A stretch of DNA of 5,939 bases. Origin: Nitrososphaerota archaeon (GTDB lineage Archaea; Thermoproteota; Nitrososphaeria; Nitrososphaerales; Gagatemarchaeaceae). Location: NCBI GenBank assembly GCA_005877365.1, contig VBPP01000104.1, positions 1 to 5,939 on the forward strand, written 5' to 3'. The first letter of the stretch is position 1. Each line of letters begins with the position of its first letter. The notes below the pieces were generated by a model. That model was not told where the DNA came from, ran no database searches, and saw only the letters and a program-made list of their open reading frames with translations. The position numbers and the translations under genes were made by a program. Positions 1-5,680 of the stretch are shown here, piece after piece.

Positions 1-71
1 AGTAATGTCAGGAACTCGATGTCCTCAAAATCATCCTGTTACTTCCTTGCCACAGGAGTCAGGGAACCGCT

Positions 72-491
72 TCAGCCATAGGCCGTGATCAGTGGGGTCT
101 TGGACCGACTGTCCGGCTTCAGCGAATAGACTTCATTGACGGTCAACGTCCAGGCTCTCTCAGGCTTCGCTTTGATGCCATATTCCTTCAGCTTAGCGCT
201 GGCCTGCGATACCAGTTCCTTATCCTCCACCTCCGAGGCAACTCCTTTTAGCTGAAAGCCACCCATTGTGTCTCTATCGACAATCGCGACTGTCACCTTA
301 TTCCAGGATTTCAGGTTCGAGAACGTCTTGTTCGGAAACGCGTCGGCAAAGAGAAGCCTTTGATTATCCAAAATCGCGAGGACGAATCTCGGAGAGATGT
401 TTGGGATTCCCTTGCTGTCTACGCTTCCCACGAGGACTACGTTTCCATTCTTCAGAATTTGTGTCACCACTTCCTCCGGAATCTGGGCCAC
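72..491 (-). CDS. Pyridoxamine 5'-phosphate oxidase-like split-barrel flavoprotein
   Basis: A 139-residue protein that begins with GTG. It resembles the small pyridoxamine-phosphate-oxidase-like family, whose single split beta-barrel binds FMN or F420 as a dimer. Visible family features are the first strand pair VVLVGSVDSKGIPNISPR (about residues 18-35), the FADAFPNKTFSNLK segment (48-61) where the cofactor phosphate usually sits, and the strand pair VTVAIVD...GGFQLKGVASEV (66-87). A charged helix and a short C-terminal strand follow. The length is normal for the stand-alone family and much shorter than true PdxH, so vitamin B6 synthesis is unlikely. A cytoplasmic reductase, or a cofactor- or heme-binding role, fits equally well. 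There is no signal peptide. It is divergent from the acyl-CoA synthetase gene across 95 bp. The GTG is chosen because an archaeal-type promoter lies 26 nt upstream, giving a leaderless mRNA. The family call is firm; substrate and cofactor are not known. Confidence 0.8.
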   Translation of the reverse strand: MAQIPEEVVTQILKNGNVVLVGSVDSKGIPNISPRFVLAILDNQRLLFADAFPNKTFSNLKSWNKVTVAIVDRDTMGGFQLKGVASEVEDKELVSQASAKLKEYGIKAKPERAWTLTVNEVYSLKPDSRSKTPLITAYG

Positions 492-513
492 GAAGCTGAC
501 GCTGGCGTCTCGC

Positions 514-528
514 TAATAAATCGTTTCG
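514..528 (-). promoter_or_regulatory. Archaeal BRE/TATA promoter of the split-barrel gene
   Basis: Read on the minus strand, CGAAAC (528-523) is followed by TTTATTA (520-514). The box centre at 517 is 26 nt from the GTG start at 491. In archaea transcription starts about 25-27 nt after the TATA centre, so the transcript would begin at or within a base of the start codon. No Shine-Dalgarno precedes the GTG, which agrees with leaderless translation. The prediction is from spacing and motif only. Confidence 0.6.
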
Positions 529-541
529 CTACTGCAATCGA

Positions 542-555
542 GGGAAACTTATTTA
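542..555 (+). promoter_or_regulatory. Archaeal BRE/TATA promoter of the acyl-CoA synthetase gene
   Basis: GGGAAAC (542-548) abuts TTATTTA (549-555). With the usual spacing of about 27 nt from the box centre, transcription would start near 579, leaving a leader of only about 8 nt before the ATG at 587. No Shine-Dalgarno is present in that leader. The element lies back to back with the minus-strand promoter, BRE facing BRE with 13 bp between them, so the two genes may be co-regulated. Confidence 0.55.
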
Positions 556-586
556 CTGTAAGGACAGCGTATCCCTCGCTCTAAAG

Positions 587-2515
587 ATGGCCGAGTTTAT
601 CAGTCCTGTAATTCGGAGTTTACAGAGAGAGGCCGAGACAAATTCCGAGCTTTTTTGGGCAAAGGAGGCGGAAAAGCTTCATTGGTTCCAAAAGTGGCAA
701 CGCGTGTTTGAGTGGGAGCCTCCCAGGTTCCGCTGGTTCAGTGGCGGTCTCACAAACCTGAGCTACAACTGTCTAGACCGTCATGTCCAGAACGGATGGG
801 GTGGGCACGCCGCCCTCGTAGCCGAGAATGAGCGCGGCGAAAGACGAGTTTACACTTATTCCCAGCTTCTTCACTCCGTGAAGAGGGTCGCCGCCGCTCT
901 CAGAGGTATGGGAGTCAAGAGGGGCGACCGAGTCGCCGTCTACATGCCAACAATCCCCGAGGCCATAATCGCAATGCTCGCCATAACTAGAATTGGTGCC
1001 ATACACTTGGTCGTCTTTGCTGGTTTTGGGAGTGGGGCGATCGGGGAGAGAGTAAGACTTTCAGGAGCCAAGGTCCTGTTAACTGCGGATTTGACCTGGA
1101 GAAAGGGCCGCGAGACTCAGCTCTGGAGCATCGTGCAGGAGGCACTGAGTGAACCAACCTCATCTGTCGAACAAACTGTTGTCTTGCCGCGTCAGGTTGA
1201 CAAGACTCCGAGCCTACAAGCGGGGCGCGATATTACTTGGGGGGAATTTCTCGCTCAAGGCGAGGGACAATCGACGGACTACGAGCGGATGGAAGCGAAC
1301 GAGCCCGCCTTCATTCTGGCGACTTCCGGGACGACGGCCAAGCCCAAGCTGGCTGTACACGTCCACGGCGGCTATCAGGTCTGGATAAGGAGCGCGGGTG
1401 AATGGGTCTTCGGAGAGAAGCCAGAGGATATCTGGTGGTCGACGTCGGACATAGGATGGATTGTAGGTCACAGCTACATCGTGTACGCCCCTCTACTCTT
1501 CGGGTCGACGACGGTAGCCTACGAAGGAGCCCTCGACCACCCTGGACCGGAGACCTTCTATCGGATAATAGAGGAGAATGGCGTAACGGGCGTATTCACC
1601 GCTCCCACCGCTGCGAGACTCTTGGCGAGGTACGGAAGTGAGGTTGCTAAGCGCTTTGACCTGAGAACGGTGCAACGCGTCTTCTCCGCTGGAGAGGTGC
1701 TCAACCCTCCAGTGTGGAGGTGGTTGCAGAAGGAGGTCTTCGAGGACAGAATTCCGGTCATCGACCACATGTGGCAGACGGAGACTGGCGGCCCGATCTT
1801 TGGAAACCCGTACGGCCTTTGCCTTTTGCCGATTAAGCCAGGGTCAGCCGCGCTGCCTCTGCCAGGTATCTCCTTCGAGATTCGTAACCCAGACGGGACC
1901 CGGTGCCCGCAAGGACAGAAGGGAATCGTGGTAATCACCCGACCCTTCCCCGGCCTTACACCAACGATCTGGGGGGACGAGGAGAGGTATGAGAGGGATT
2001 ACTGGGGTCGCATCCCCGGTGCATATTTCACCGGCGACTCCGCGTATGTAGATGAGGATGGGTACATATGGTTCAGCGGGCGGGCCGACGAAATAATAAA
2101 AGTGGCTGATCATAGGATAGGCCCGATCGAGGTGGAGAACGCTTTTCTGCAGCACGCGGCTGTTGCGGAAGCCGGAGTCACCGGTCGCCCGGATGAACTC
2201 CGAGGATCGATAATCTCCGCCTTCGTTGTAGTGAAATCAGGCTACAAGCCCACAGAACAACTCAGCAAGGAGCTAAAGGAGACGGTTCGAAGAGAGCTCG
2301 GCCCGGTTGCGGTGATCGGGGAGGTGAACTTCGTCACGATGCTCCCCAAGACACGGAGTGGGAAGATCATGAGGCGTGTCTTGAAGGCGGTCGTCCTCAA
2401 CGAAGACCCAGGAGACGTCTCAACTATCGAGTATGAAGAGTCCGTCGAGGAGGCACGTAACGCGTGGCAGGAGATGAAGCTGCAGATCAGCGAAGGTCAG
2501 AGAGCGAAGAGCTGA
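587..2515 (+). CDS. AMP-forming short-chain acyl-CoA synthetase (acetyl-CoA synthetase-like)
   Basis: A 642-residue member of the ANL adenylating superfamily, close to acetyl-CoA synthetase in length and layout. It would convert a short carboxylate, ATP and CoA to acyl-CoA, AMP and PPi in the cytoplasm. The acetyl-CoA-synthetase N-terminal domain covers about 15-75 and GAIHLVVFAGF (137-147) matches its CoA-side region. The phosphate loop is TSGTTAKPK (246-254), a variant with Ala for the usual Gly. WQTETGG (396-402), TGDSA (482-486) and the hinge GRADEIIKV (498-506) follow. The C-terminal PKTRSGK ends in the catalytic, normally acetylatable Lys593. Trp396 aligns with the tryptophan that limits acetyl-CoA synthetase to short acids. 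Other pocket positions read Ile292, Val293 and Ala368, where bacterial acetyl-CoA synthetase has Val, Thr and Val, so acetate is not certain; propionate or another C2-C4 acid is possible. It has its own promoter and is divergent from the split-barrel gene. Confidence 0.88.
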   Translation: MAEFISPVIRSLQREAETNSELFWAKEAEKLHWFQKWQRVFEWEPPRFRWFSGGLTNLSYNCLDRHVQNGWGGHAALVAENERGERRVYTYSQLLHSVKRVAAALRGMGVKRGDRVAVYMPTIPEAIIAMLAITRIGAIHLVVFAGFGSGAIGERVRLSGAKVLLTADLTWRKGRETQLWSIVQEALSEPTSSVEQTVVLPRQVDKTPSLQAGRDITWGEFLAQGEGQSTDYERMEANEPAFILATSGTTAKPKLAVHVHGGYQVWIRSAGEWVFGEKPEDIWWSTSDIGWIVGHSYIVYAPLLFGSTTVAYEGALDHPGPETFYRIIEENGVTGVFTAPTAARLLARYGSEVAKRFDLRTVQRVFSAGEVLNPPVWRWLQKEVFEDRIPVIDHMWQTETGGPIFGNPYGLCLLPIKPGSAALPLPGISFEIRNPDGTRCPQGQKGIVVITRPFPGLTPTIWGDEERYERDYWGRIPGAYFTGDSAYVDEDGYIWFSGRADEIIKVADHRIGPIEVENAFLQHAAVAEAGVTGRPDELRGSIISAFVVVKSGYKPTEQLSKELKETVRRELGPVAVIGEVNFVTMLPKTRSGKIMRRVLKAVVLNEDPGDVSTIEYEESVEEARNAWQEMKLQISEGQRAKS

Positions 2516-2596
2516 ACCATACCAGGCGGAGGCGCAATGAACCCCATGCACGGCAACTGCTTTGCACCCGAGTTTTGATGAAATTGCCGCGGGTCG

Positions 2597-2626
2597 GATT
2601 TGAAGCTACCTTTGTAGGCTCAAATC
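2597..2626. repeat. Imperfect inverted repeat, 13-bp arms, 4-nt loop
   Basis: The left arm GATTTGAAGCTAC (2597-2609) and right arm GTAGGCTCAAATC (2614-2626) pair at 11 of 13 positions around the loop CTTT. The two mismatches are adjacent in the middle of the stem. It ends 44 bp before the BRE of the molybdenum-enzyme promoter and about 80 bp before the predicted transcription start. That suits an upstream operator for a dimeric regulator, or an RNA hairpin at the 3' end of the synthetase transcript. It is not followed by a T-run, so a classical terminator is unlikely. Confidence 0.55.
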
Positions 2627-2669
2627 AACTTCCATATGGCAGAAGACGTTGGGACACGAGCAAGCCCCC

Positions 2670-2683
2670 CGAAAGCAATAAAT
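2670..2683 (+). promoter_or_regulatory. Archaeal BRE/TATA promoter of the molybdenum-enzyme cluster
   Basis: CGAAAG (2670-2675) is followed by AATAAAT (2677-2683). The box centre at 2680 is exactly 27 nt before the GTG at 2707, so the predicted transcript starts on the start codon. No Shine-Dalgarno precedes that GTG. The same BRE-like word (GAAA) and near-identical spacing recur at the divergent promoters earlier in the window, which strengthens all three predictions. Confidence 0.62.
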
Positions 2684-2706
2684 GGTTTGCATTCAATTGA
2701 AATCTT

Positions 2707-3399
2707 GTGGCCAAGAGAGGCTATCCGAACCACCAGCCACGGATACCCCCAGGATGGAGACTTGCCACCGTCGAAAAATGGCCCATAAACACCATGCACG
2801 GCCCAGGACTCAGGCCCACTGATTGGCATTTCAAGACCTCCGGTGAGGTCAGGAAGCCGCTGTCGCTCCGCTACGAGGAGTTCGTTCAACTGCCGCATAT
2901 CACGAAAAAATTCGACCATCATTGCATAGATGGCTGGAGTTACCTCGGAAACGAATGGACAGGCGTGGACATGAACACGATAATCGAAATGACTCGACCC
3001 AGCGAGGGCGTGAAGTACGTGCACGTCGAGGGCGAGAATGAGTACAGCGCCACGCTTCCTCTCGGTCAGGAATTGATGCTTGCCTTCAGGCGGAACGGCG
3101 AAGCGCTCCCGCGTGCCGGCGGCTGGCCGGTCAGGCTGGTTGCTCCTGGCGAATTCGGCTACAAGAGCGTAAAATGGGTGCAGGAGGTAAGATTCATCAC
3201 AGAATGGGAAGAAGATTTCTGGAACAAGAAGCTGATCGGTTGGGGTGAGCCTCCGATCGATCCTGCGCTGAACCCCTGGAACGTCAACAACGAGGAGAGA
3301 AAGGCTGGTCTACGGAAACTGTTCACCCACCTCCTAGAAGAGAAGCGGCGCGAGAAATTGGAGCGAATGCGCAAGTCAGCGGGGGAGATTCCCGCTTGA
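2707..3399 (+). CDS. Sulfite-oxidase-family molybdopterin oxidoreductase (SUOX-fold domain)
   Basis: A 230-residue protein made almost entirely of one oxidoreductase molybdopterin-binding domain, the fold of sulfite oxidase, plant nitrate reductase and MsrP. The N-terminal RIPPGWRL (12-19), W-x-F-K-T-S-G-E-V (40-48) and the lead-in to the cofactor site are typical. Cys73 in HHCIDGWS (71-78) is the expected cysteine ligand of molybdenum. WTGVDM (84-89), GGWPVRLVAPGEFGYKSVKW (138-157) and the following EVRF complete the family pattern. It lacks the C-terminal dimerisation domain of sulfite oxidase, any heme domain and any Tat or Sec signal, so it is predicted to be a cytoplasmic, single-domain enzyme needing an external electron carrier. 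The next gene, a Rieske protein, overlaps its stop codon and is the obvious partner. The tail (about 197-225) is highly charged and probably helical. The start is GTG, supported by a promoter 27 nt upstream. The substrate is unknown; sulfite should not be assumed. Confidence 0.87.
   Translation: MAKRGYPNHQPRIPPGWRLATVEKWPINTMHGPGLRPTDWHFKTSGEVRKPLSLRYEEFVQLPHITKKFDHHCIDGWSYLGNEWTGVDMNTIIEMTRPSEGVKYVHVEGENEYSATLPLGQELMLAFRRNGEALPRAGGWPVRLVAPGEFGYKSVKWVQEVRFITEWEEDFWNKKLIGWGEPPIDPALNPWNVNNEERKAGLRKLFTHLLEEKRREKLERMRKSAGEIPA
3384..3387 (+). promoter_or_regulatory. Shine-Dalgarno for the Rieske gene
   Basis: GGAG within GGGGGAGAT lies inside the end of the molybdenum-enzyme gene, 8 nt before the TTG at 3396. 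It supports TTG as the true start and coupled translation from the upstream gene. Confidence 0.5.
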
Positions 3400-3761
3400 A
3401 CGAGGCCGGCAGACCCTCTTTTTCTTTGTGCAGAACAAGCGAGCTGCAGGAAGGTGAAAGGAGGAAGTTCGTGGTGAACGGAAACGAAATACTCCTGGTC
3501 AAGATCGACGGCGAAATCTTTGCCGTCGAGCCCATGTGCACCCATGACGGGACAGACATAACGCGCGGGAAGTTCGACCCGGTTTCTGGAATAATCGAGT
3601 GTCAGAAACACTTTGCCAGGTTTGACATTCGGACAGGAATCCCTCTGGTCGGGCCCTTCGGTGCCGACGGCGATACACAACCGCCTCTTCGCCTCTATAA
3701 GATCAGGATCGAGAATGATTATGTGCATCTCGAAGCAAATCAAGAGTGGGGAGTCATCTAA
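3396..3761 (+). CDS. Rieske [2Fe-2S] ferredoxin-like protein
   Basis: A 121-residue single-domain Rieske protein, a soluble electron carrier of the ferredoxin/NirD-like type. The cluster ligands are Cys48 and His50 in CTH, and Cys69 and His72 in CQKH, with 18 residues between the pairs, slightly longer than usual for ferredoxin types. The second half has Phe where most relatives have Gly after the last His (CQKHFARFD rather than CxxHGxxF), which may change the potential or the docking face. The remaining pattern is normal: the N-terminal strand SFSLCRTSELQEGE (8-21), GEIFAVEPMC (39-48), FDIRTG (76-81) and a proline-rich loop near 96. The TTG start overlaps the previous stop in the sequence TTGA, a typical translational-coupling arrangement. 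A later TTG would remove the first strand. It has no oxygenase catalytic domain and no signal peptide. Its likely job is to pass electrons to or from the adjacent molybdenum enzyme, by inference from gene order. Confidence 0.87.
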   Translation: MNEAGRPSFSLCRTSELQEGERRKFVVNGNEILLVKIDGEIFAVEPMCTHDGTDITRGKFDPVSGIIECQKHFARFDIRTGIPLVGPFGADGDTQPPLRLYKIRIENDYVHLEANQEWGVI

Positions 3762-3775
3762 GAGGGCTCCTTAGA
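3757..3775. repeat. Small inverted repeat over the Rieske stop codon
   Basis: TCTAAG (3757-3762) and CTTAGA (3770-3775) are perfect 6-bp arms around a 7-nt loop. The repeat spans the TAA stop of the Rieske gene, just before the nitrilase gene. It may be a weak mRNA hairpin affecting coupling or decay, or chance. Confidence 0.3.
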
Positions 3776-3788
3776 CGACAGAAGACCC

Positions 3789-3794
3789 AGGTGA
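3789..3794 (+). promoter_or_regulatory. Shine-Dalgarno AGGTGA upstream of the first ATG of the nitrilase gene
   Basis: AGGTGA matches the anti-Shine-Dalgarno core common to archaeal and bacterial 16S rRNA. It lies 70 nt before the ATG at 3864, too far to serve it, but only 6 nt before an in-frame ACG codon at 3801. The frame from 3801 encodes the missing first strand of the nitrilase fold, so this site probably marks the real start region. Confidence 0.5.
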
Positions 3795-3863
3795 GTTTCC
3801 ACGACCAAGCAAAAGTTCACGCGGTACAGGGCAGCGGCGGTCCAGTACGACCCGACGCTTCAC

Positions 3864-5639
3864 ATGAAGGAGAAGAACGAAGCTGCCCAGCTCAAGCTGA
3901 CGATCGAGGCAGCCCGCAGCGGGGCGAAACTGATCGTGCTGCCTGAAATGAATCAGGTGGGCTACTGTTTCACTTCTAGGGAAGAGATCAGCCCGTACGT
4001 CGAACCGGTACCAGGACCGACGACTGAAAGATACGCCGAGGTAGCTCGCAGGCATGAGGCCCACATAGTCGTCGGCCTGGCAGAGGTGGATTCAGAGACA
4101 AAGAACTACTACAATTCGCAGGCATTGGTCGGCCCAGACGGCTTCATCGGAAAGTATCGCAAAACGCATTCATACATCTCAGAACCCAGATGGGCCAAAG
4201 ACGGCAATCTAGGATTTCCGGTCTTCAGCACCGAGATCGGCAACCTCGGGATGCTCATCTGCATGGACTACCACTTCTTCGAATCTAGCAGGGTGTCCTC
4301 GTTGAAAGGTGCTGATGTGATGTGTTTCTCCACGAACTGGCTCGATGAAAGGGGTCCCGCGCCTGTCTGGATGACCCGGTCGTTCGAGAACGGAATCTAT
4401 GCGGTGTGCGCTGACAGGTGGGGGCTCGAGAGGGGGATACAATTCACCGGCGGAAGTTGCATCCTGAACCCCGATGGGTCTATCCAGAGCCGGAGAGACG
4501 CGGGGGATGGAATAGTCTACGGGGAGATCGACATCGACCGGGCGAGGGAGAAGGAGTTTCCGGTGGGGGGTGACGGCAAGCTCAAAGACCGCCTGCCTGA
4601 AGAGTACATGCGGGTTACCCAGAGCACATATCTCTGGAGTCCCCAGAAATTTTTCGCGCTCTATGGTGACCGGCGGCTGCCCGAGGGGAAAAAATCAGTC
4701 GTAACGGTTGCGCAAATCCTGCCTCACAGATTGGCGGTGGACAAGAACGTTCAGAGAATCTCTGAGATAGCCGAGAAGGCAAAAGCCACCGCCGGGTGCG
4801 AGCTGCTGGTCCTCCCAGAATTAGCTACGACAGGCGTCTTCACCAGTAAGGCCGAGGCCGACAACGCGGCCGAGAGCTTGGATGGCGCCACAATCAAGGC
4901 CATCACCTCCATCGCAAAGAGAAGCGACCTCTTTCTCGTGACCAGCTTCGTCGAACGCGCCGCGAACCGGCTTTACAACACCGCAGTACTCGTCGGCAAG
5001 AAAGGGGTGGTGGGAAAGTATCGGAAGATCCACCTGAACTACCGGGACAGAGTATGGGCGACTCCCGGCAACCTGGGGTTCCCCACATTCGACATCCCCG
5101 TCGGCAGGATAGGCCTCGCAGTAGGGCACGACAGCATGTTTCCAGAATCTTTCAGGTGTTTGTCCGCAGACGGCGCGGACGTAATATGCGTCCCCTCTGC
5201 ACTCGAATATCCTCTTCCCATCGCGGGGGAGAAGACGTCAATCCCGCATCCAAGACCCATTCCAAGAAGGGCAGACCCCATTCACTGGCACCTTTGGCGG
5301 GTACGGGCGGGCGAAAACTGCACTTACGTCGCATTCGCAAACCAATGCGGCACTGAGTCCGGGTCGAACTTCTTCGGCTACAGCGGAATCTTCCAGCCCG
5401 ACTTGTTCGCCTTCCCCAGGAAAGAGACCGTATCAGGTTCCGCCGAGGACGTTCGCAGCTTGACAATCGACACTTCAAGCCCGGAACCGGATAGCCCATC
5501 CAATCAGGTGAGAGCGAAGTATCTGCTCCGAATGAGGCAGCCATACTGGTATGATCCCGTTGTCATCCCCCAAGGCAGGCGCCCCAGTCAAGCGCTCGCA
5601 GAGCCGAGGGTTAGAAGTGCACTGACCGTGACCGGGTGA
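3864..5639 (+). CDS. Tandem nitrilase-superfamily protein, second domain lacking the Cys nucleophile
   Basis: At least 591 residues holding two carbon-nitrogen hydrolase domains. In domain 1 (to about 270) the triad is complete: Glu28 in VLPE, Lys100 in GKYRK and Cys133 in LICMD; Glu107 could be the auxiliary glutamate. In domain 2 (about 276-570) Glu319 and Lys388 remain, but the nucleophile position is Gly421 (AVGHDSMFPE), so it is probably catalytically dead. Both halves share W-A-x-x-G-N-L-G-F-P-x-F after the lysine and a similar C-terminal tail, which points to internal duplication. Domain 2 also has an extra proline-rich loop (about 449-470). Ordinary nitrilase-fold proteins dimerise, so the fusion may act as a built-in dimer. 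Domain 1 should hydrolyse an amide, carbamoyl or nitrile bond; the substrate is unknown. The ATG given is conservative. In-frame upstream codons from 3801 encode RYRAAAVQYDPTLH, a typical first strand, but offer no ATG, GTG or TTG, so the true start is probably near 3801. Confidence 0.85.
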   Translation: MKEKNEAAQLKLTIEAARSGAKLIVLPEMNQVGYCFTSREEISPYVEPVPGPTTERYAEVARRHEAHIVVGLAEVDSETKNYYNSQALVGPDGFIGKYRKTHSYISEPRWAKDGNLGFPVFSTEIGNLGMLICMDYHFFESSRVSSLKGADVMCFSTNWLDERGPAPVWMTRSFENGIYAVCADRWGLERGIQFTGGSCILNPDGSIQSRRDAGDGIVYGEIDIDRAREKEFPVGGDGKLKDRLPEEYMRVTQSTYLWSPQKFFALYGDRRLPEGKKSVVTVAQILPHRLAVDKNVQRISEIAEKAKATAGCELLVLPELATTGVFTSKAEADNAAESLDGATIKAITSIAKRSDLFLVTSFVERAANRLYNTAVLVGKKGVVGKYRKIHLNYRDRVWATPGNLGFPTFDIPVGRIGLAVGHDSMFPESFRCLSADGADVICVPSALEYPLPIAGEKTSIPHPRPIPRRADPIHWHLWRVRAGENCTYVAFANQCGTESGSNFFGYSGIFQPDLFAFPRKETVSGSAEDVRSLTIDTSSPEPDSPSNQVRAKYLLRMRQPYWYDPVVIPQGRRPSQALAEPRVRSALTVTG

Positions 5640-5674
5640 CAGCTGTCCGTGGTCGAAGAGACATCGATGGGGAA

Positions 5675-5680
5675 GGAGAT
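5675..5680 (+). promoter_or_regulatory. Shine-Dalgarno-like GGAGAT abutting the dehydrogenase GTG
   Basis: GGAGAT runs straight into the GTG at 5681, leaving only 2 nt after the GGAG core. That is shorter than usual, so initiation may be weak or helped by coupling to the nitrilase gene, which ends 41 nt earlier. No A/T box is found at the leaderless distance, so no separate promoter is evident. Confidence 0.4.

Larger units (their letters stand above)
2516..2706. other. Intergenic regulatory gap between synthetase and molybdenum-enzyme genes
   Basis: These 191 bp separate two genes on the same strand. I see no convincing gene. The stretch holds a 13-codon reading frame behind a good Shine-Dalgarno (2528-2578), a short TTTT run (2573-2576) too weak to call a terminator, an imperfect hairpin (2597-2626) and a good BRE/TATA element (2670-2683). 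The promoter implies that the downstream cluster is transcribed independently of the synthetase gene. Confidence 0.6.

Noticed and set aside
1..81. Plus-strand frame open from the left edge to the TAG at 79-81
   Set aside because: It is too short to judge, with no recognisable C-terminus. Two of the plus-strand frames are open here by chance. I see nothing supportable in 1-71.
2571..2578. TTTT run after the synthetase gene as an archaeal terminator
   Set aside because: Four T's without neighbouring T-tracts are too few to call; termination there cannot be judged by eye.
2590..2630. Possible tRNA T-arm (GGCTCAAATC) in the intergenic gap
   Set aside because: The flanking 5-bp stem does not pair, no anticodon arm or acceptor stem can be built on either strand, and the local pairing is explained better by the simple hairpin.
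2464..2700. Open frame of 78 codons overlapping the end of the synthetase gene
   Set aside because: It starts inside the synthetase gene in another frame, has an arginine-rich, low-complexity translation, runs through the hairpin and promoter, and resembles no family.
3159..3743. Long minus-strand open frame (194 codons) across the molybdenum-enzyme and Rieske genes
   Set aside because: It lies antisense to two well-supported genes, its translation has no recognisable domain, and its length is explained by the codon bias of the genes opposite.
3746..3946. Frame of 66 codons between Rieske and nitrilase genes, containing the GTG at 3791
   Set aside because: The translation is not protein-like and overlaps the start of the nitrilase domain. 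It matters only as a possible source of a frameshifted nitrilase start, which is discussed in the findings.
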